A DNA stretch of 64,000 nucleotides. Origin: Acidobacteriota bacterium. Lineage in GTDB: Bacteria > Acidobacteriota > Blastocatellia > Pyrinomonadales > Pyrinomonadaceae. The notes beneath the pieces were generated by a model that had not been told where the DNA came from, did not search any database, and saw only the letters and a list, made by a program, of their open reading frames with translations. The stretch is from assembly GCA_019639115.1 (NCBI GenBank), contig JAHBSM010000012.1, positions 1 through 64,000 on the forward strand, in the 5' to 3' direction. Both the position numbers and the translations under genes were made by a program. Below are positions 1-8,900 of the stretch, in pieces (positions within the stretch are counted from its first letter, which is position 1; every line of letters begins with the position of its first letter).

Positions 1-1555
1 CCTTCATCCCCAGCTTCGCCGCCTTTTTTGCAACGATGCCGGCTGCAAGCATGACTGATGGATTGGATGTGTTGGTACACGAAGTGATCGCCGCGATCAC
101 GACATCGCCGTGCCCCAATGTCGCCTCAGCCGTGTTGCATTCCTGCGGCATATCAACCTCGTCTGGGGTCGGACGATTATTCATCATCTCGATCTCGCCG
201 GACGCATTGGTATCCTCGACGGTCACGTCCCCGTTAACCGGCAATGGTACTCCGCTCTGATCTCCACCACCGGACACAGAGCCGCCGTCCGGTCCGCACA
301 GCTCGATAGCTACTCGCTGGCCAAGGTCAGACTCCGTCTTTCCATAGCCGCCCGGGGAAGCGGCAACGAAGAGTTCATGAAACTTACCGCTCAACTTGTC
401 CAGCTCGATACGATCCTGAGGACGTTTTGGCCCCGCAACTGCCGGCACGATCGACGCGAGGTCTAGTTCGATCACGGTCGAATAATCGACATCGCCCGAC
501 CTCGGGATGCCGAACATTCCTTGAGCCGTATAGTAATTTCGTATGGTCGCGATCTGTTCGTCGGTTCTGCCGGTGTTCGCGAAATAGTCAAGCGTCTTCT
601 CGTCCGTGGCAAAGAAGCCCATCGTTGCGCCGTATTCCGGGGCCATGTTCGCTATGGTCGCGCGATCCGTCGCATTCAGCGCGGCCGCGCCCGAGCCAAA
701 ATACTCGACGAATTTACCCACGACCTTAGCTTCGCGAAGTATCTCCGTGATCCGAAGCACAAGATCCGTAGCGGTCGCGCCCTGCGGGAGTTCGCCCGAC
801 AAGTGAACTCCGACAACATCTGGTGTCAGGAAATACACAGGTTGGCCGAGCATGCCGGCCTCGGCTTCGATACCGCCGACGCCCCAGCCGACGATCCCGA
901 CTCCGTTGATCATCGTAGTATGCGAATCGGTACCAACGAGCGAATCCAGAAAGTAAACGCCGTCCTTTTCAAATACACCGCGAGCGAGATATTCAAGATT
1001 GACCTGATGGACTATGCCGATCCCCGGAGGGACAACGCTGAAGCCGCTGAACGCCTGAGTACCCCATTTGAGAAATCGATAACGCTGTTCATTTCGTTTG
1101 AACTCGATCTCCATGTTTCGCTCGTAGGCCGCGTCCGAGCCCGCAAAATCGACCTGCACCGAATGATCGATAACAAGATCGACCGGCACGAGCGGCTCAA
1201 TGATTCCGGGGTCGCGGCCGAGTCCGACAACAGCAGAACGCATAGCCGCCAGGTCCACCAGCAGCGGAACGCCGGTAAAGTCCTGCAGTATGACCCGCGC
1301 AACTACAAAAGGGATCTCCTGCGTCCTTTCTGCGTTCGGCTGCCAGCCCGCAAGGTCACGGATATTTTCCTCGCTGACCTTTTTGCCGCCGTCGTAATTT
1401 CTAAGCACCGATTCCAAAACGATCCTGAGCGAAACAGGAAGCCTGGAGATCGGTCCAAATCCTGCGGATTCGAGCTTTGGAAGCGAGTAAAACGTGCCTT
1501 TTGAGCCGGAGCCGGTCTCAAATTCTTGTCGTGTATCAAATTGGTCAGTCGTCAT
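1..1555 (-). CDS. acnA: Aconitate hydratase, AcnA type (C-terminus beyond window)
   Basis: Isomerises citrate to isocitrate in the TCA cycle using a 4Fe-4S cluster. I translated the minus strand by hand: the reading frame opens with ATG at 1555 ([10 protein letters not shown]) and stays open for 518 codons to the window edge, against roughly 900 residues for the full AcnA family. TDSHTTM at about residues 209-215 is the substrate-binding signature, and [11 protein letters not shown] near residue 493 carries the first cluster cysteine. The other two cluster cysteines and the swivel domain must lie beyond base 1. A TATAAT hexamer on the minus strand at 1588-1593 could be its -10 element. The long plus-strand open frames here are antisense shadows. 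Confidence 0.95.
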   Translation of the reverse strand, partial: MTTDQFDTRQEFETGSGSKGTFYSLPKLESAGFGPISRLPVSLRIVLESVLRNYDGGKKVSEENIRDLAGWQPNAERTQEIPFVVARVILQDFTGVPLLVDLAAMRSAVVGLGRDPGIIEPLVPVDLVIDHSVQVDFAGSDAAYERNMEIEFKRNEQRYRFLKWGTQAFSGFSVVPPGIGIVHQVNLEYLARGVFEKDGVYFLDSLVGTDSHTTMINGVGIVGWGVGGIEAEAGMLGQPVYFLTPDVVGVHLSGELPQGATATDLVLRITEILREAKVVGKFVEYFGSGAAALNATDRATIANMAPEYGATMGFFATDEKTLDYFANTGRTDEQIATIRNYYTAQGMFGIPRSGDVDYSTVIELDLASIVPAVAGPKRPQDRIELDKLSGKFHELFVAASPGGYGKTESDLGQRVAIELCGPDGGSVSGGGDQSGVPLPVNGDVTVEDTNASGEIEMMNNRPTPDEVDMPQECNTAEATLGHGDVVIAAITSCTNTSNPSVMLAAGIVAKKAAKLGMK

Positions 1556-1664
1556 AATGGATGTTCAGGATCAGTCGATTATTCACTATTATAGGACGTG
1601 TGTCTGCGAATCCCCAAAAACACTCGATCCTAAGTGCCGCAATTGACGGATCGCAGACGTTCGC

Positions 1665-1693
1665 TTCGCATTTTCTCATGATTTGTTTATACT
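1665..1693 (+). promoter_or_regulatory. Probable sigma70-type promoter of tRNA-Glu
   Basis: A TTCGCA hexamer (1665-1670, four of six matches to the -35 consensus) and TATACT (1688-1693) are separated by 17 bases and lie 12 bases before the first tRNA base. Seen in sequence; activity is inferred. Confidence 0.5.
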
Positions 1694-1705
1694 GATGTTC
1701 GCAAT

Positions 1706-1780
1706 GGCGCCTTCGTCTATCGGTTAGGACGCAAGATTCTCAATCTTGAAAGACGGGTTCGATTCCCGTAGGCGCTACCA
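1706..1780 (+). tRNA. tRNA-Glu (anticodon CTC)
   Basis: A cloverleaf can be folded by hand: acceptor stem GGCGCCT/AGGCGCT with one G-U pair at position 1-72, a three-pair D stem, anticodon stem CAAGA/TCTTG around loop TTCTCAA (anticodon CTC, reading GAG), T arm ACGGG-TTCGATT-CCCGT, discriminator A and an encoded CCA at 1778-1780. Length is 75 bases including CCA. A terminator follows ten bases later. Confidence 0.95.
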
Positions 1781-1789
1781 AATGACCCA

Positions 1790-1811
1790 GCCGGCATTGT
1801 CCGGCTTTTTT
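1790..1811 (+). terminator. Rho-independent terminator after tRNA-Glu
   Basis: Stem GCCGG (1790-1794) and CCGGC (1801-1805) with a six-base loop, followed by six T (1806-1811). Confidence 0.75.
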
Positions 1812-1841
1812 GATTTGAATAAACCTCAAGGAGTCAGGCAA

Positions 1842-2156
1842 ATGATCGTAACAACTGGTTTCGAAGTTCAGGATCGCGAGATCGGGCAGTATCTAGGCGT
1901 TGTTCGCGGCATCGTTGTTCGGGCAACAGGTATCGGCCGAGGCATAGTCGGCGGATTGAAGGCGATCGGCGGCGGTAATATTGAGGAATGGTCGCAGGTA
2001 TGTGAAGCGGCACGGATGGAGGCGTTCAACCGCATGGTCCACCACGCCCACCACGTCGGTGCCGACGCCGTGATCGGGATGCGGTATGACGCGACCGAGT
2101 TCAGCCAAGGTGCGACCGAGGTGCTGGCATACGGGACAGCCGTAAAATTAAAGTAG
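1842..2156 (+). CDS. UPF0145 / YbjQ-family protein
   Basis: A 104-aa protein of the YbjQ (UPF0145) family, whose members form small beta-rich pentamers and are called heavy-metal-binding by homology only. Visible family features are the opening MIVTTGFEVQ, the glycine-rich ATGIGRGIVGGLKAIGGG stretch and the closing ADAVIGMRYD. An open frame extends upstream into the tRNA, but ATG 1842 is chosen because AAGGAG at 1828-1833 sits eight bases before it and homologues begin at this point. Physiological role is not known. Confidence 0.85.
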   Translation: MIVTTGFEVQDREIGQYLGVVRGIVVRATGIGRGIVGGLKAIGGGNIEEWSQVCEAARMEAFNRMVHHAHHVGADAVIGMRYDATEFSQGATEVLAYGTAVKLK

Positions 2157-2242
2157 TTTCATCGTTATTTTGGATGCAAACATTTTGCCCGTCCGCGAAT
2201 CTTTATCCGCGCAGGCCGCCGCACGGCCGTGTTGGAGGATCT

Positions 2243-2617
2243 ATGAAGGCTATTCGCTATACACTCGTTGGAGCACTGCTGATCGGCTCCGCTTTACTAT
2301 TTACAGGCTGTCCGGAACGGAAAAGCATAGCGGAGATCGAGGCCAATCCCGGCAGATATCAGAACAAGGATGTCGTCATTGCCGGAACTGTCCGAGACAG
2401 CTATGGACTGTCGATACCGGGGACCCGCTATGGCGGAGGGGCGTATAAACTCGATGACGGAACCGGTTCAATTTGGGTGCTGGTGACGGACGGCAATGTT
2501 CCCTCTAAAGGCTCGCAGGTCGGTATAAAGGGCCAGGTAGGCACCGGCGTCAATTGGCGCGGTCGCAATTACGGCCTCGGGGTGTACGAAAAGGAACGCC
2601 GTTACCGAAGGAACTGA
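2243..2617 (+). CDS. Small lipoprotein with OB-fold-like domain
   Basis: A 124-aa predicted lipoprotein. The N-terminus has lysine/arginine, a hydrophobic run and a lipobox ending LLFTGC, so the mature chain should start with lipidated Cys near residue 22. The remainder (AEIEANPGRYQNKDVVIAGTV, then a glycine-rich segment and WVLVTDGNVPSKGSQVGIKGQV) follows the pattern of small OB-fold domains such as tRNA_anti-like. Start ATG 2243 is preceded by GGAGG at 2234-2238; the longer frame from 2174 lacks a ribosome site. Function unknown; a periplasmic or outer-membrane location is inferred from the lipobox. Confidence 0.7.
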   Translation: MKAIRYTLVGALLIGSALLFTGCPERKSIAEIEANPGRYQNKDVVIAGTVRDSYGLSIPGTRYGGGAYKLDDGTGSIWVLVTDGNVPSKGSQVGIKGQVGTGVNWRGRNYGLGVYEKERRYRRN

Positions 2618-2645
2618 CGACGCAGGCGATTGTTGATAAAATAAT

Positions 2646-2679
2646 GGCGGTGAACGCACAGGCCGTTCGCCGCCGTTTT
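2646..2679 (+). terminator. Rho-independent terminator of the lipoprotein gene
   Basis: Ten-pair stem GGCGGTGAAC/GTTCGCCGCC (2646-2655 with 2665-2674, one G-U pair), nine-base loop, then GTTTT. It ends four bases before the next ATG. Confidence 0.65.
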
Positions 2680-2683
2680 GTAT

Positions 2684-3160
2684 ATGGAACCGATTTGTGC
2701 GGCCTTTAACTCTGCCTTCATTGCGCTCGACCGACAAACCCGCGAGTTGCTCTCAGTAACGAGTGAGAGAGATCTCTATCGCCGGCCCGAAGGCGGTGAG
2801 CGATCAATGTTTCCGTTCTCCGTCGGCGAATACATAATTAGGTCAGCGTCGGTCGTGGAACAGGCGTTCGGCGGTATCACGACCCGGCTTTGGGATGACC
2901 CTTACGAATGGACGCTACCGGAAAAACTTGCAACATCAGAACTTATCGGTCAGTATCTCGACGACGTTGATGCATCCCGCAAGCGCGCGATGGCTTTTAT
3001 CAGATCCGATGGCGAGCTAACCAGGGTCATCCCGGCTCCGGAGCGTCTGATCGCAATTTCCGACATCTTGTTAACGGCGCTAGCGAGGGCCCGACACCAT
3101 CAGGGCCGGGCGTTTGCTCTTTACGAAGTGATCACAAAGAATCGTCCCCAATGGCTTTGA
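2684..3160 (+). CDS. DinB-like four-helix protein
   Basis: A 158-aa protein resembling the DinB/YfiT metal-binding four-helix bundle family by length and helical pattern. The usual three-histidine metal site is poorly conserved: I see only HHQG near the C-terminus and no clear histidine in the first helices, so it may have lost the metal. TTG 2678 is a possible alternative start, but ATG 2684 begins MEPICAAFN directly after the upstream terminator. Function is unknown; bacillithiol- or mycothiol-type transferases are relatives. A better-conserved DinB lies at 36466-36960. Confidence 0.55.
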   Translation: MEPICAAFNSAFIALDRQTRELLSVTSERDLYRRPEGGERSMFPFSVGEYIIRSASVVEQAFGGITTRLWDDPYEWTLPEKLATSELIGQYLDDVDASRKRAMAFIRSDGELTRVIPAPERLIAISDILLTALARARHHQGRAFALYEVITKNRPQWL

Positions 3161-3246
3161 TACCGTTGATTTGGGAACCTTTTCGTGACAGAATTCGTTT
3201 GACTCTCGCGGTAAGACCGTTCAAAGACTTCTGAAGAGGCCCGCCT

Positions 3247-3792
3247 ATGTATTGCCCGAATTGCGGTCAACAACAAATATCTAACGAAACGCGATACTGT
3301 TCGCGTTGTGGATTGCAACTGGGTCTGATCGCCGAAGTCGTAGCAAATGGCGGTTTCCTTCCGCAATTGGCTCAGCTTGGTGAAAAGAAGAAATTAGCCA
3401 CGAAGAAAACGGGGGTCGTATTTGGGCTATTCTGGTTCATCATCTTTACGATGTTCCTTACATCGTTTTTCGGCATTCTCGGAGCTCCGGACGCGTTCGT
3501 TGGCGTGCTCGCTATAACCGGCGTGTTTGGAGCATTGATATCGATCCTTGGGTCGCTGATCCTGCTTCCGAGTTCAAAGCCAACGCTCAATCATTTACCG
3601 AACTTCTCGCCCGCGACTCCTTCTTCTATATCGTCCCCTCAAGCCGCCTCCCTGTCTGCGGGCCAGAGTGTCCCGGCGGCTTCTAGCTTTCCACCGCCGA
3701 CATCCGGCGGCTGGCGCGACACCAATGAATTTGAACATTCAAGCGTCACAGAGGCCACCACGCATTTACTCACAAAAGAAAATGAGCCTTAG
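3247..3792 (+). CDS. Zinc-ribbon membrane protein
   Basis: A 181-aa protein. The N-terminal zinc ribbon (CPNCG at residues 3-7 and CSRCG at 18-22) is followed by two hydrophobic segments (about 57-75 and 83-105) and a Pro/Ser/Ala-rich tail of some 70 residues. This architecture is common in uncharacterised bacterial zinc-ribbon proteins. The ribbon should be cytoplasmic with a two-helix hairpin in the inner membrane. No functional partner is evident: it lies between DinB-like and the convergent gamma-glutamyltransferase. A second zinc-ribbon membrane protein is in the microcompartment locus (50794-51186). Confidence 0.7.
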   Translation: MYCPNCGQQQISNETRYCSRCGLQLGLIAEVVANGGFLPQLAQLGEKKKLATKKTGVVFGLFWFIIFTMFLTSFFGILGAPDAFVGVLAITGVFGALISILGSLILLPSSKPTLNHLPNFSPATPSSISSPQAASLSAGQSVPAASSFPPPTSGGWRDTNEFEHSSVTEATTHLLTKENEP

Positions 3793-3819
3793 GAACGGCC
3801 ATTTCGTCTGAAGGAAAGT

Positions 3820-5547
3820 TCAGTATCCGATCGCGGCGCCGTCGCTCCGCGAATCTATCGCTCCGATCCGCACACCTTTTAGATCGACCATGATCCCGGT
3901 CGCACTTGCAACATACCCAGGCCGCTCCGGCAGTTTATGCCCGAGGGCGGCAAGCACCGTCAAGGTATCCGGCGAGAACCCGTAAGGCTCGTAAGTCAAA
4001 ATGTCCGGGAGCCATTGGTGATGGATGCGAGGCGAATCGATAGCTGCCTGTATATCCATATCGTGATCGACGACATTGAGTATCGTTTGAAGCACTGCCG
4101 AAATGATACGTGGCCCGCCGCGGGCTCCAACTGTGAACCACGTCGTACCATCCTTGCGCAGCACGATAGCGGGCGTCATCGACGAAAGCGGCCGTTTGCC
4201 CGGCTGAACCGAGTTGCGTTCGCCCTGGATCAACCCGAACATATTCGGTCGTCCGGGCCGCGCGGCAAAGTCATCCATTTCGTCATTCATCAGTACGCCC
4301 GTGCCTTTGATCGTCACTTGAGAGCCGTAGAGGTCGTTTATCGTATACGTATTCGCGACCGTCATCCCATCCTTATCAATTACCGAATAATGAGTCGTGT
4401 CATTTCCCTCTGCAGCCGCAGGACGGCCCGCACCGATCTTTAGACTGTCGGAAGCTCGCGCCGGATCGATCGTTGCTCGACGGGTCTCGGCATAAGCTTT
4501 TTCTATCAACCCTGCCGCAGGGACGTCGGCAAAGTCCGGATCACCCAAGAACTCGGCTCTGTCGGCAAATGCGCGCCGCATCGCCTCAGCAACCAAATGA
4601 TAGCGAGCGGCGGAATTATACTTGAGCACCCTGAGATCGTACGCCTCAAGGATATTTAGCATCTCGATCAACGCAACGCCGCCCGACGAAGGCGGCGGCA
4701 TGGATACGATCTGTGCCCCGCGATAGGTCCCTAAGATCGGCCGACGTTCCTTTGCCGTGTATTTTCTGAGGTCATCAAGCGTGATCAGACCGCCGTTCCG
4801 GGCCATGTCGGTAGCGATCAAACGCGCTGTCTGACCGGTGTAAAACTCGCGAGCACCGAACCGTTCGACCCTCGACAGAGTACGAGCCAGATCGGGCTGC
4901 CGCAGAACATCACCTTCCGAGAAGTAGTTCCCGCCATTCAAGAATATTCGTTTGCTTTCCGGATATTTGCCGAGCGAATCTGCGTAGGAGATAAAAAGTC
5001 TAGCGAGCCTGTCAGACAGCACGAAACCCCTTTCCGCCAGAATTCGAGCCGGTCGAACCAGTTCCGCCCAGGAGATGCGGCCCGACCCGAACCGTTTATA
5101 GGCAAGCTCAAATCCGGCGAGAGTTCCGGGGACACCTGAGGCTCTGTATCCGACGGTGGACGACCCTTCGCCGTTGATAAGGTCGCCGTTGGCATCGACG
5201 AATATATCTCGTGTCGCCGCAGCGGGTGCCATTTCTCGATAATCGATAGAATAGAACTCTCCTTTTGCGTCACGTATCAACATGAAGCCGCCGCCCCCGA
5301 TGTTGCCGGCCTCCGGGTAAACGACCGCGAGGGCGATACCAACAGCGATCGCCGCATCGACCGCATTGCCGCCTTGTTTTAGGATCGAAACACCGATCTG
5401 GCTTGCTAGTTCGTGCTGCGACGCCACCATACCGTTGCGGCCACGAACCGCCCCGGACGGGCTCGCGCTCGCGGGCCAAGCAAATATGGCGAGTATGACG
5501 GCGACAAGCGCAACGCGCTGGATCGATCTGGGCCCTGATCTTGACAT
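3820..5547 (-). CDS. ggt: Gamma-glutamyltransferase
   Basis: A 575-aa periplasmic Ntn hydrolase that transfers or hydrolyses the gamma-glutamyl group of glutathione. A signal peptide is visible (residues 1-29, ending in AxA: PASASPSG). GGNAVDAAIA and GNIGGGGFML are family motifs of the large subunit. The autocleavage and catalytic threonine lies in NDTTHYSV (about residue 385), and the small subunit carries PLSSMTPAIV with the conserved Ser-Ser pair. Length matches the family, so the gene is intact. It is transcribed divergently from the MscS-type channel with 79 bases between the starts. Confidence 0.95.
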   Translation of the reverse strand: MSRSGPRSIQRVALVAVILAIFAWPASASPSGAVRGRNGMVASQHELASQIGVSILKQGGNAVDAAIAVGIALAVVYPEAGNIGGGGFMLIRDAKGEFYSIDYREMAPAAATRDIFVDANGDLINGEGSSTVGYRASGVPGTLAGFELAYKRFGSGRISWAELVRPARILAERGFVLSDRLARLFISYADSLGKYPESKRIFLNGGNYFSEGDVLRQPDLARTLSRVERFGAREFYTGQTARLIATDMARNGGLITLDDLRKYTAKERRPILGTYRGAQIVSMPPPSSGGVALIEMLNILEAYDLRVLKYNSAARYHLVAEAMRRAFADRAEFLGDPDFADVPAAGLIEKAYAETRRATIDPARASDSLKIGAGRPAAAEGNDTTHYSVIDKDGMTVANTYTINDLYGSQVTIKGTGVLMNDEMDDFAARPGRPNMFGLIQGERNSVQPGKRPLSSMTPAIVLRKDGTTWFTVGARGGPRIISAVLQTILNVVDHDMDIQAAIDSPRIHHQWLPDILTYEPYGFSPDTLTVLAALGHKLPERPGYVASATGIMVDLKGVRIGAIDSRSDGAAIGY

Positions 5548-5626
5548 AGCCTGAACTTATCAAAATCACGCTCGACACTCAACGGTTGCCTCGCGGCCGG
5601 ATAGTTGGTATTTTCAACGCGAGCCT

Positions 5627-7078
5627 ATGCCTTCATCGATCGTACTTCGCAAAGCCATTTCGGTGGCCGTATTCATCGCCATCGTTGCTCTGCTGATAGC
5701 GCTCCTCAATTACGGTTCCGATTTCTTAAAGATCGTATTGTCAACACAGATGATCTCGGTGGACGCGATCGATCTGGGGATAAGGCTAGTACACGTAATG
5801 CTGAAAATGGCCATCGTCATCGCGGTGGTCAGATTCATCAGTTTTTTGCTGCTCAAAGCCGCCCTCGACCGTTCAGCTCAGCCTGACGTATCGTCACTGA
5901 TCAAGACCGTATTGTCGGTCACGGCCTACATCATCGCGTTCTTTCTGATCTTCCAGTATCACTTCCCCGAAGTTTCGCTTGCGCCATTGCTGACGGGTTC
6001 GACGATAATCGGAATTCTCGTAGGTCTAGCTCTGCAGGACACGCTGGGCAACCTCTTTGCCGGCATCGCTACGCAGGCGGACCAGCCATTCCAGATCGGC
6101 GACGTCATTTCGTTTCAGAATCGATACGGAGTGGTCGAGAGCGTGACTTGGCGGGGAGTTCGCGTACGGACATTTCAGAATAAAGTGCTCGTTGTCAGCA
6201 ATTCGATTTTAGCCAAGGAGATATTCGAGGTCGCGCCGAGGAATAATGCAAATGCTCGAATCGTAACCTTCTCAACGCTCTATTCATCATCGCCGGCTGA
6301 CGTGGCTCACGCCGTGCGCGAAGGCATCCGATACGCTGAGAACGTGTCGCAACGATTCAAACCTATCGTGCGGATCCGTAATTTGGGTGACAACGGGATC
6401 GAATGGGAGATCAAGTACTGGCTGAACGATTATGCTAAGTACAACGACACCGACGCATTGATCCGAGAGCTTGTCTGGTACATTCTGCACCGGGAGAAGA
6501 TCGATTTCGCCTTCCCGACCCGCACGCTTCACGTTGAGAGGAAACAGCCGGAAAGAACCCGCGAGGAGCGGATCTCAGCACACTCGGAACGACTTGCTCG
6601 GGTACCGCTGTTTGCGCCGCTTTCTGATGAGGAGATACAGCGTCTCGCTTCGGCCACGCGGTCCCGGGTCTATGCACCCGGTGAGACCATCGTACGAAAA
6701 GGCAACGAAGGAAACTCGATGTTTGTCATTGTCCGCGGATCGGTCAATATTTCGGTCCCGGTCAGGGGCCGAACGGAAGTCATAAATACACTTCGGGAGG
6801 ACGACTATTTTGGCGAAATGAGTTTACTGACGGGCGAACCTCGTTCGGCTGACGTGAGCGCAGTGGACGAGACAGAGGTCCTCCAGATCAACAAAAAAGC
6901 CCTTCGGCCGATATTCGAGAATAATCCAACACTGATAGAAGAGATCAGCAGCCATGTCGAAGAGCGTCGCGCGATGCTCGAAGGCACGCAAACCGACATT
7001 GAGGCATCGCTCCAGCCAAATAAACCCAATAGAATGATGTCCTCGATAAGGCGGTTCTTTGGTTTGAGGGCAAGCTGA
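5627..7078 (+). CDS. MscS-family channel with C-terminal cyclic-nucleotide-binding domain
   Basis: A 483-aa inner-membrane protein. Three to four transmembrane segments lie within residues 8-125, followed by the pore helix and beta domain of MscS (TGSTIIGILVGLALQD, then QPFQIGDVI and WRGVRVRTFQNKVLVVSNS). From about residue 325 there is a cNMP-binding domain with phosphate cassette FGEMSLLTGEPRSADV, which keeps the conserved Glu and Arg. Related bCNG channels couple MscS-type pores to cyclic nucleotides and often lose mechanosensitivity. No cyclase is encoded in this window. ATG 5627 has no clear Shine-Dalgarno sequence. Confidence 0.9.
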   Translation: MPSSIVLRKAISVAVFIAIVALLIALLNYGSDFLKIVLSTQMISVDAIDLGIRLVHVMLKMAIVIAVVRFISFLLLKAALDRSAQPDVSSLIKTVLSVTAYIIAFFLIFQYHFPEVSLAPLLTGSTIIGILVGLALQDTLGNLFAGIATQADQPFQIGDVISFQNRYGVVESVTWRGVRVRTFQNKVLVVSNSILAKEIFEVAPRNNANARIVTFSTLYSSSPADVAHAVREGIRYAENVSQRFKPIVRIRNLGDNGIEWEIKYWLNDYAKYNDTDALIRELVWYILHREKIDFAFPTRTLHVERKQPERTREERISAHSERLARVPLFAPLSDEEIQRLASATRSRVYAPGETIVRKGNEGNSMFVIVRGSVNISVPVRGRTEVINTLREDDYFGEMSLLTGEPRSADVSAVDETEVLQINKKALRPIFENNPTLIEEISSHVEERRAMLEGTQTDIEASLQPNKPNRMMSSIRRFFGLRAS

Positions 7079-7092
7079 TCTTGCCTAGCAAC

Positions 7093-7407
7093 TCACGAAC
7101 CCGAACCTGGCTTCTTTGAGCGCGGAGACCTCTTTTTACCGCTTTCGCCCTCGCCGCTTCCTGAAGCAGCAGAGTTTTCGGGCGTTTGTTCGAATTTCCG
7201 GCCAAGTTCCGCGAGTACACGTTCGGCCTCGCCTACGAGTTTCATTGACGAGTCAGCTATGTCACGAAGCGCTTCGGTAAGCGTCAACGCCTCCATCTTG
7301 AACAGGCTCTGAACCTTTTCCTCAAGAGAGAGTTCCGCGAAATCATCCTGGAGCTTTCGTGCTTTTGAGCGTTCAGACGGCCCTTTACTTGAACTTTTTA
7401 CTGCCAT
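7093..7407 (-). CDS. Hypothetical basic/acidic small protein
   Basis: A 104-aa soluble protein with no family I recognise. It starts with a lysine/serine-rich segment, has a predicted helical core (LSLEEKVQSLFKMEALTLTEAL and VGEAERVLAELGRKFEQ) and ends in a Gly/Ser/Lys/Arg-rich disordered tail. ATG 7407 is preferred over the longer frame from 7452 because GGGAGG lies eight to nine bases upstream on the minus strand. It follows the Fur gene in the same direction, so the two may be co-transcribed. Confidence 0.55.
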   Translation of the reverse strand: MAVKSSSKGPSERSKARKLQDDFAELSLEEKVQSLFKMEALTLTEALRDIADSSMKLVGEAERVLAELGRKFEQTPENSAASGSGEGESGKKRSPRSKKPGSGS

Positions 7408-7451
7408 TGTCTCAAGCCTCCCTACCCAAAAGCATACGAACGATGCACACA

Positions 7452-7997
7452 TTACGTTCCATGCGTTGCCGTTTTTACAACGCGTAGCCTAGGCTGCGCT
7501 CCGGACGGAACGGTCGGCGTATCCTTCGCCGAGATCGAACAATTCTCGCACAGCCCCCACAATCGCAGACTATGATGCGTTGGAACGAATCCAAATTTAG
7601 CCGCGGTTTGATCCTGCAGTTCTTCGATCTCGGGAGAAAAGAATTCGATCACCAGCCCGCATGACGTGCAGATCATGTGATCGTGGTGCTCGTGTTCAAA
7701 ATGGTGTTCGTAGTATGTCTTGTTGTCGCCGAATCGGACCTCGCGGGCCAAACCGGCCTCGGTCAACAGCTTAAGCGTACGGTAAACCGTCGTGTGACCG
7801 ATCGATGGGTCGCGGCGTCGGACACGGTCGTGGAGGTCCTCAATGGTCATGTGAGCTTCCGTCCGCAGGAACGTTTCCATGATCAGGTCACGCTGCTCCG
7901 TTCTGCGAAGACCGAGTCGCCTGATATGCTCGAGGAACACATCTCGCTCTCTTTGAAATTTTGCGGCTTTCTGCGGCATCTGTGGGAATTCTAACAT
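7452..7997 (-). CDS. Fur-family metal/peroxide-responsive repressor
   Basis: A 181-aa regulator. The winged helix covers residues 20-95 (recognition region SIGHTTVYRTLKLLTEAG), followed by the histidine-rich metal sensor segment YYEHHFEHEHHDHMIC and two CxxC-type structural zinc sites (CTSCG and CENCS). The histidine pattern fits Fur, PerR and Zur alike; I cannot tell which metal or peroxide it senses. A second in-frame ATG at 7979 (MPQKAAK) is eight bases after TAGAAT, so a leaderless start there is possible. Genes around it give no clear target. Confidence 0.85.
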   Translation of the reverse strand: MLEFPQMPQKAAKFQRERDVFLEHIRRLGLRRTEQRDLIMETFLRTEAHMTIEDLHDRVRRRDPSIGHTTVYRTLKLLTEAGLAREVRFGDNKTYYEHHFEHEHHDHMICTSCGLVIEFFSPEIEELQDQTAAKFGFVPTHHSLRLWGLCENCSISAKDTPTVPSGAQPRLRVVKTATHGT

Positions 7998-8008
7998 TTA
8001 AGGCCGCG

Positions 8009-8851
8009 CTATTGTGAATTCGGCTTCGAAAGTTCCTTGATGGCCGGACGGACATCTACACCATTTTCAGCGGCCAATTCAAGCGAGACGCCGCCTAGAA
8101 GTCGATATATTTCCGCAATTTCCGGCGAAATATGCTCATTAATAGCATCAAGGTTAAGCCTTATCGTGGATCTGTCTGCCCGGGCAAAAGGCCCCGTTAG
8201 CGCGGCTTCCGTTCCTCTTTCAAAAATGCCGTCAACCGTTCCGCGAACCAGTGGTTCTAGCATCGAATATGCGGTCTCGCGTTCGATACCGGCGGCACTC
8301 ATTGAACGCAGAGCCAATTCAAACAGCGCGACGACATGTCCGCATGCCAATACGGCCGCGGCGTGATAAAGCGGCTTCGCCGGCGTTGCAACCGTAACTG
8401 ACCTGCCTCCGAGTGCCTTCACCAGTTCAGTCGCCGCGGCAACCGCTGAAGCATCGCCCTCTATACAGTAATAAGCTCCGCGAGCGATCTCTTGCGTGTC
8501 TCCGCCTGCGATCGAAAGTAACGGATGCATCGAGCCCACGGAGCATTCTCGTGCCCTAAGATCGCCCAGCACCTCGGACGATCTCGATCCGCTCGTATGC
8601 AGTACAACAGCGGGGCCCGAGATCACCGCAGACAGCCATTTCGATGCATCTTCGATGGCATCGTCCTGCGTTGTAATAAGTACAATGTCAGAGGCGACCT
8701 CGCTGACCGAGTCAGGCTCAACGGCTCCCGACAACTTTTCTTTGGCGGAGCGGTCAACCAACAGATCCGCCTCGAATCGGCCGGTACTCGAAAGCGTACG
8801 CCACAAAGCGGTGCCTACTCGTCCGGCGCCGATCACCGAAAAGGTCTTCAT
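8009..8851 (-). CDS. Rossmann-fold and DUF2520 domain protein
   Basis: A 280-aa protein with an N-terminal dinucleotide-binding motif (VIGAGRVGTAL, residues 6-16), a short Rossmann domain, the SMHPLLSIAGG loop (about 107-117) and a C-terminal helical 6PGDH-like DUF2520 domain. The family is predicted to be an NAD(P)-dependent oxidoreductase related to ketopantoate and pyrroline carboxylate reductases; substrate unknown. In many bacteria it sits beside pantothenate genes, but none are here. TATAGT at 8860-8865 is eight bases before the ATG with no Shine-Dalgarno sequence, which suggests a leaderless transcript. Confidence 0.85.
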   Translation of the reverse strand: MKTFSVIGAGRVGTALWRTLSSTGRFEADLLVDRSAKEKLSGAVEPDSVSEVASDIVLITTQDDAIEDASKWLSAVISGPAVVLHTSGSRSSEVLGDLRARECSVGSMHPLLSIAGGDTQEIARGAYYCIEGDASAVAAATELVKALGGRSVTVATPAKPLYHAAAVLACGHVVALFELALRSMSAAGIERETAYSMLEPLVRGTVDGIFERGTEAALTGPFARADRSTIRLNLDAINEHISPEIAEIYRLLGGVSLELAAENGVDVRPAIKELSKPNSQ

Positions 8852-8900
8852 AGAAGACGACTATAATGGAAAATGAAATGCCTGAGAAATCGCGAACGGA

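Noticed and set aside
521..1504. A 327-codon plus-strand open frame
   Set aside because: It is antisense to the aconitase gene; the minus-strand frame carries all family motifs and the plus frame is only its shadow.
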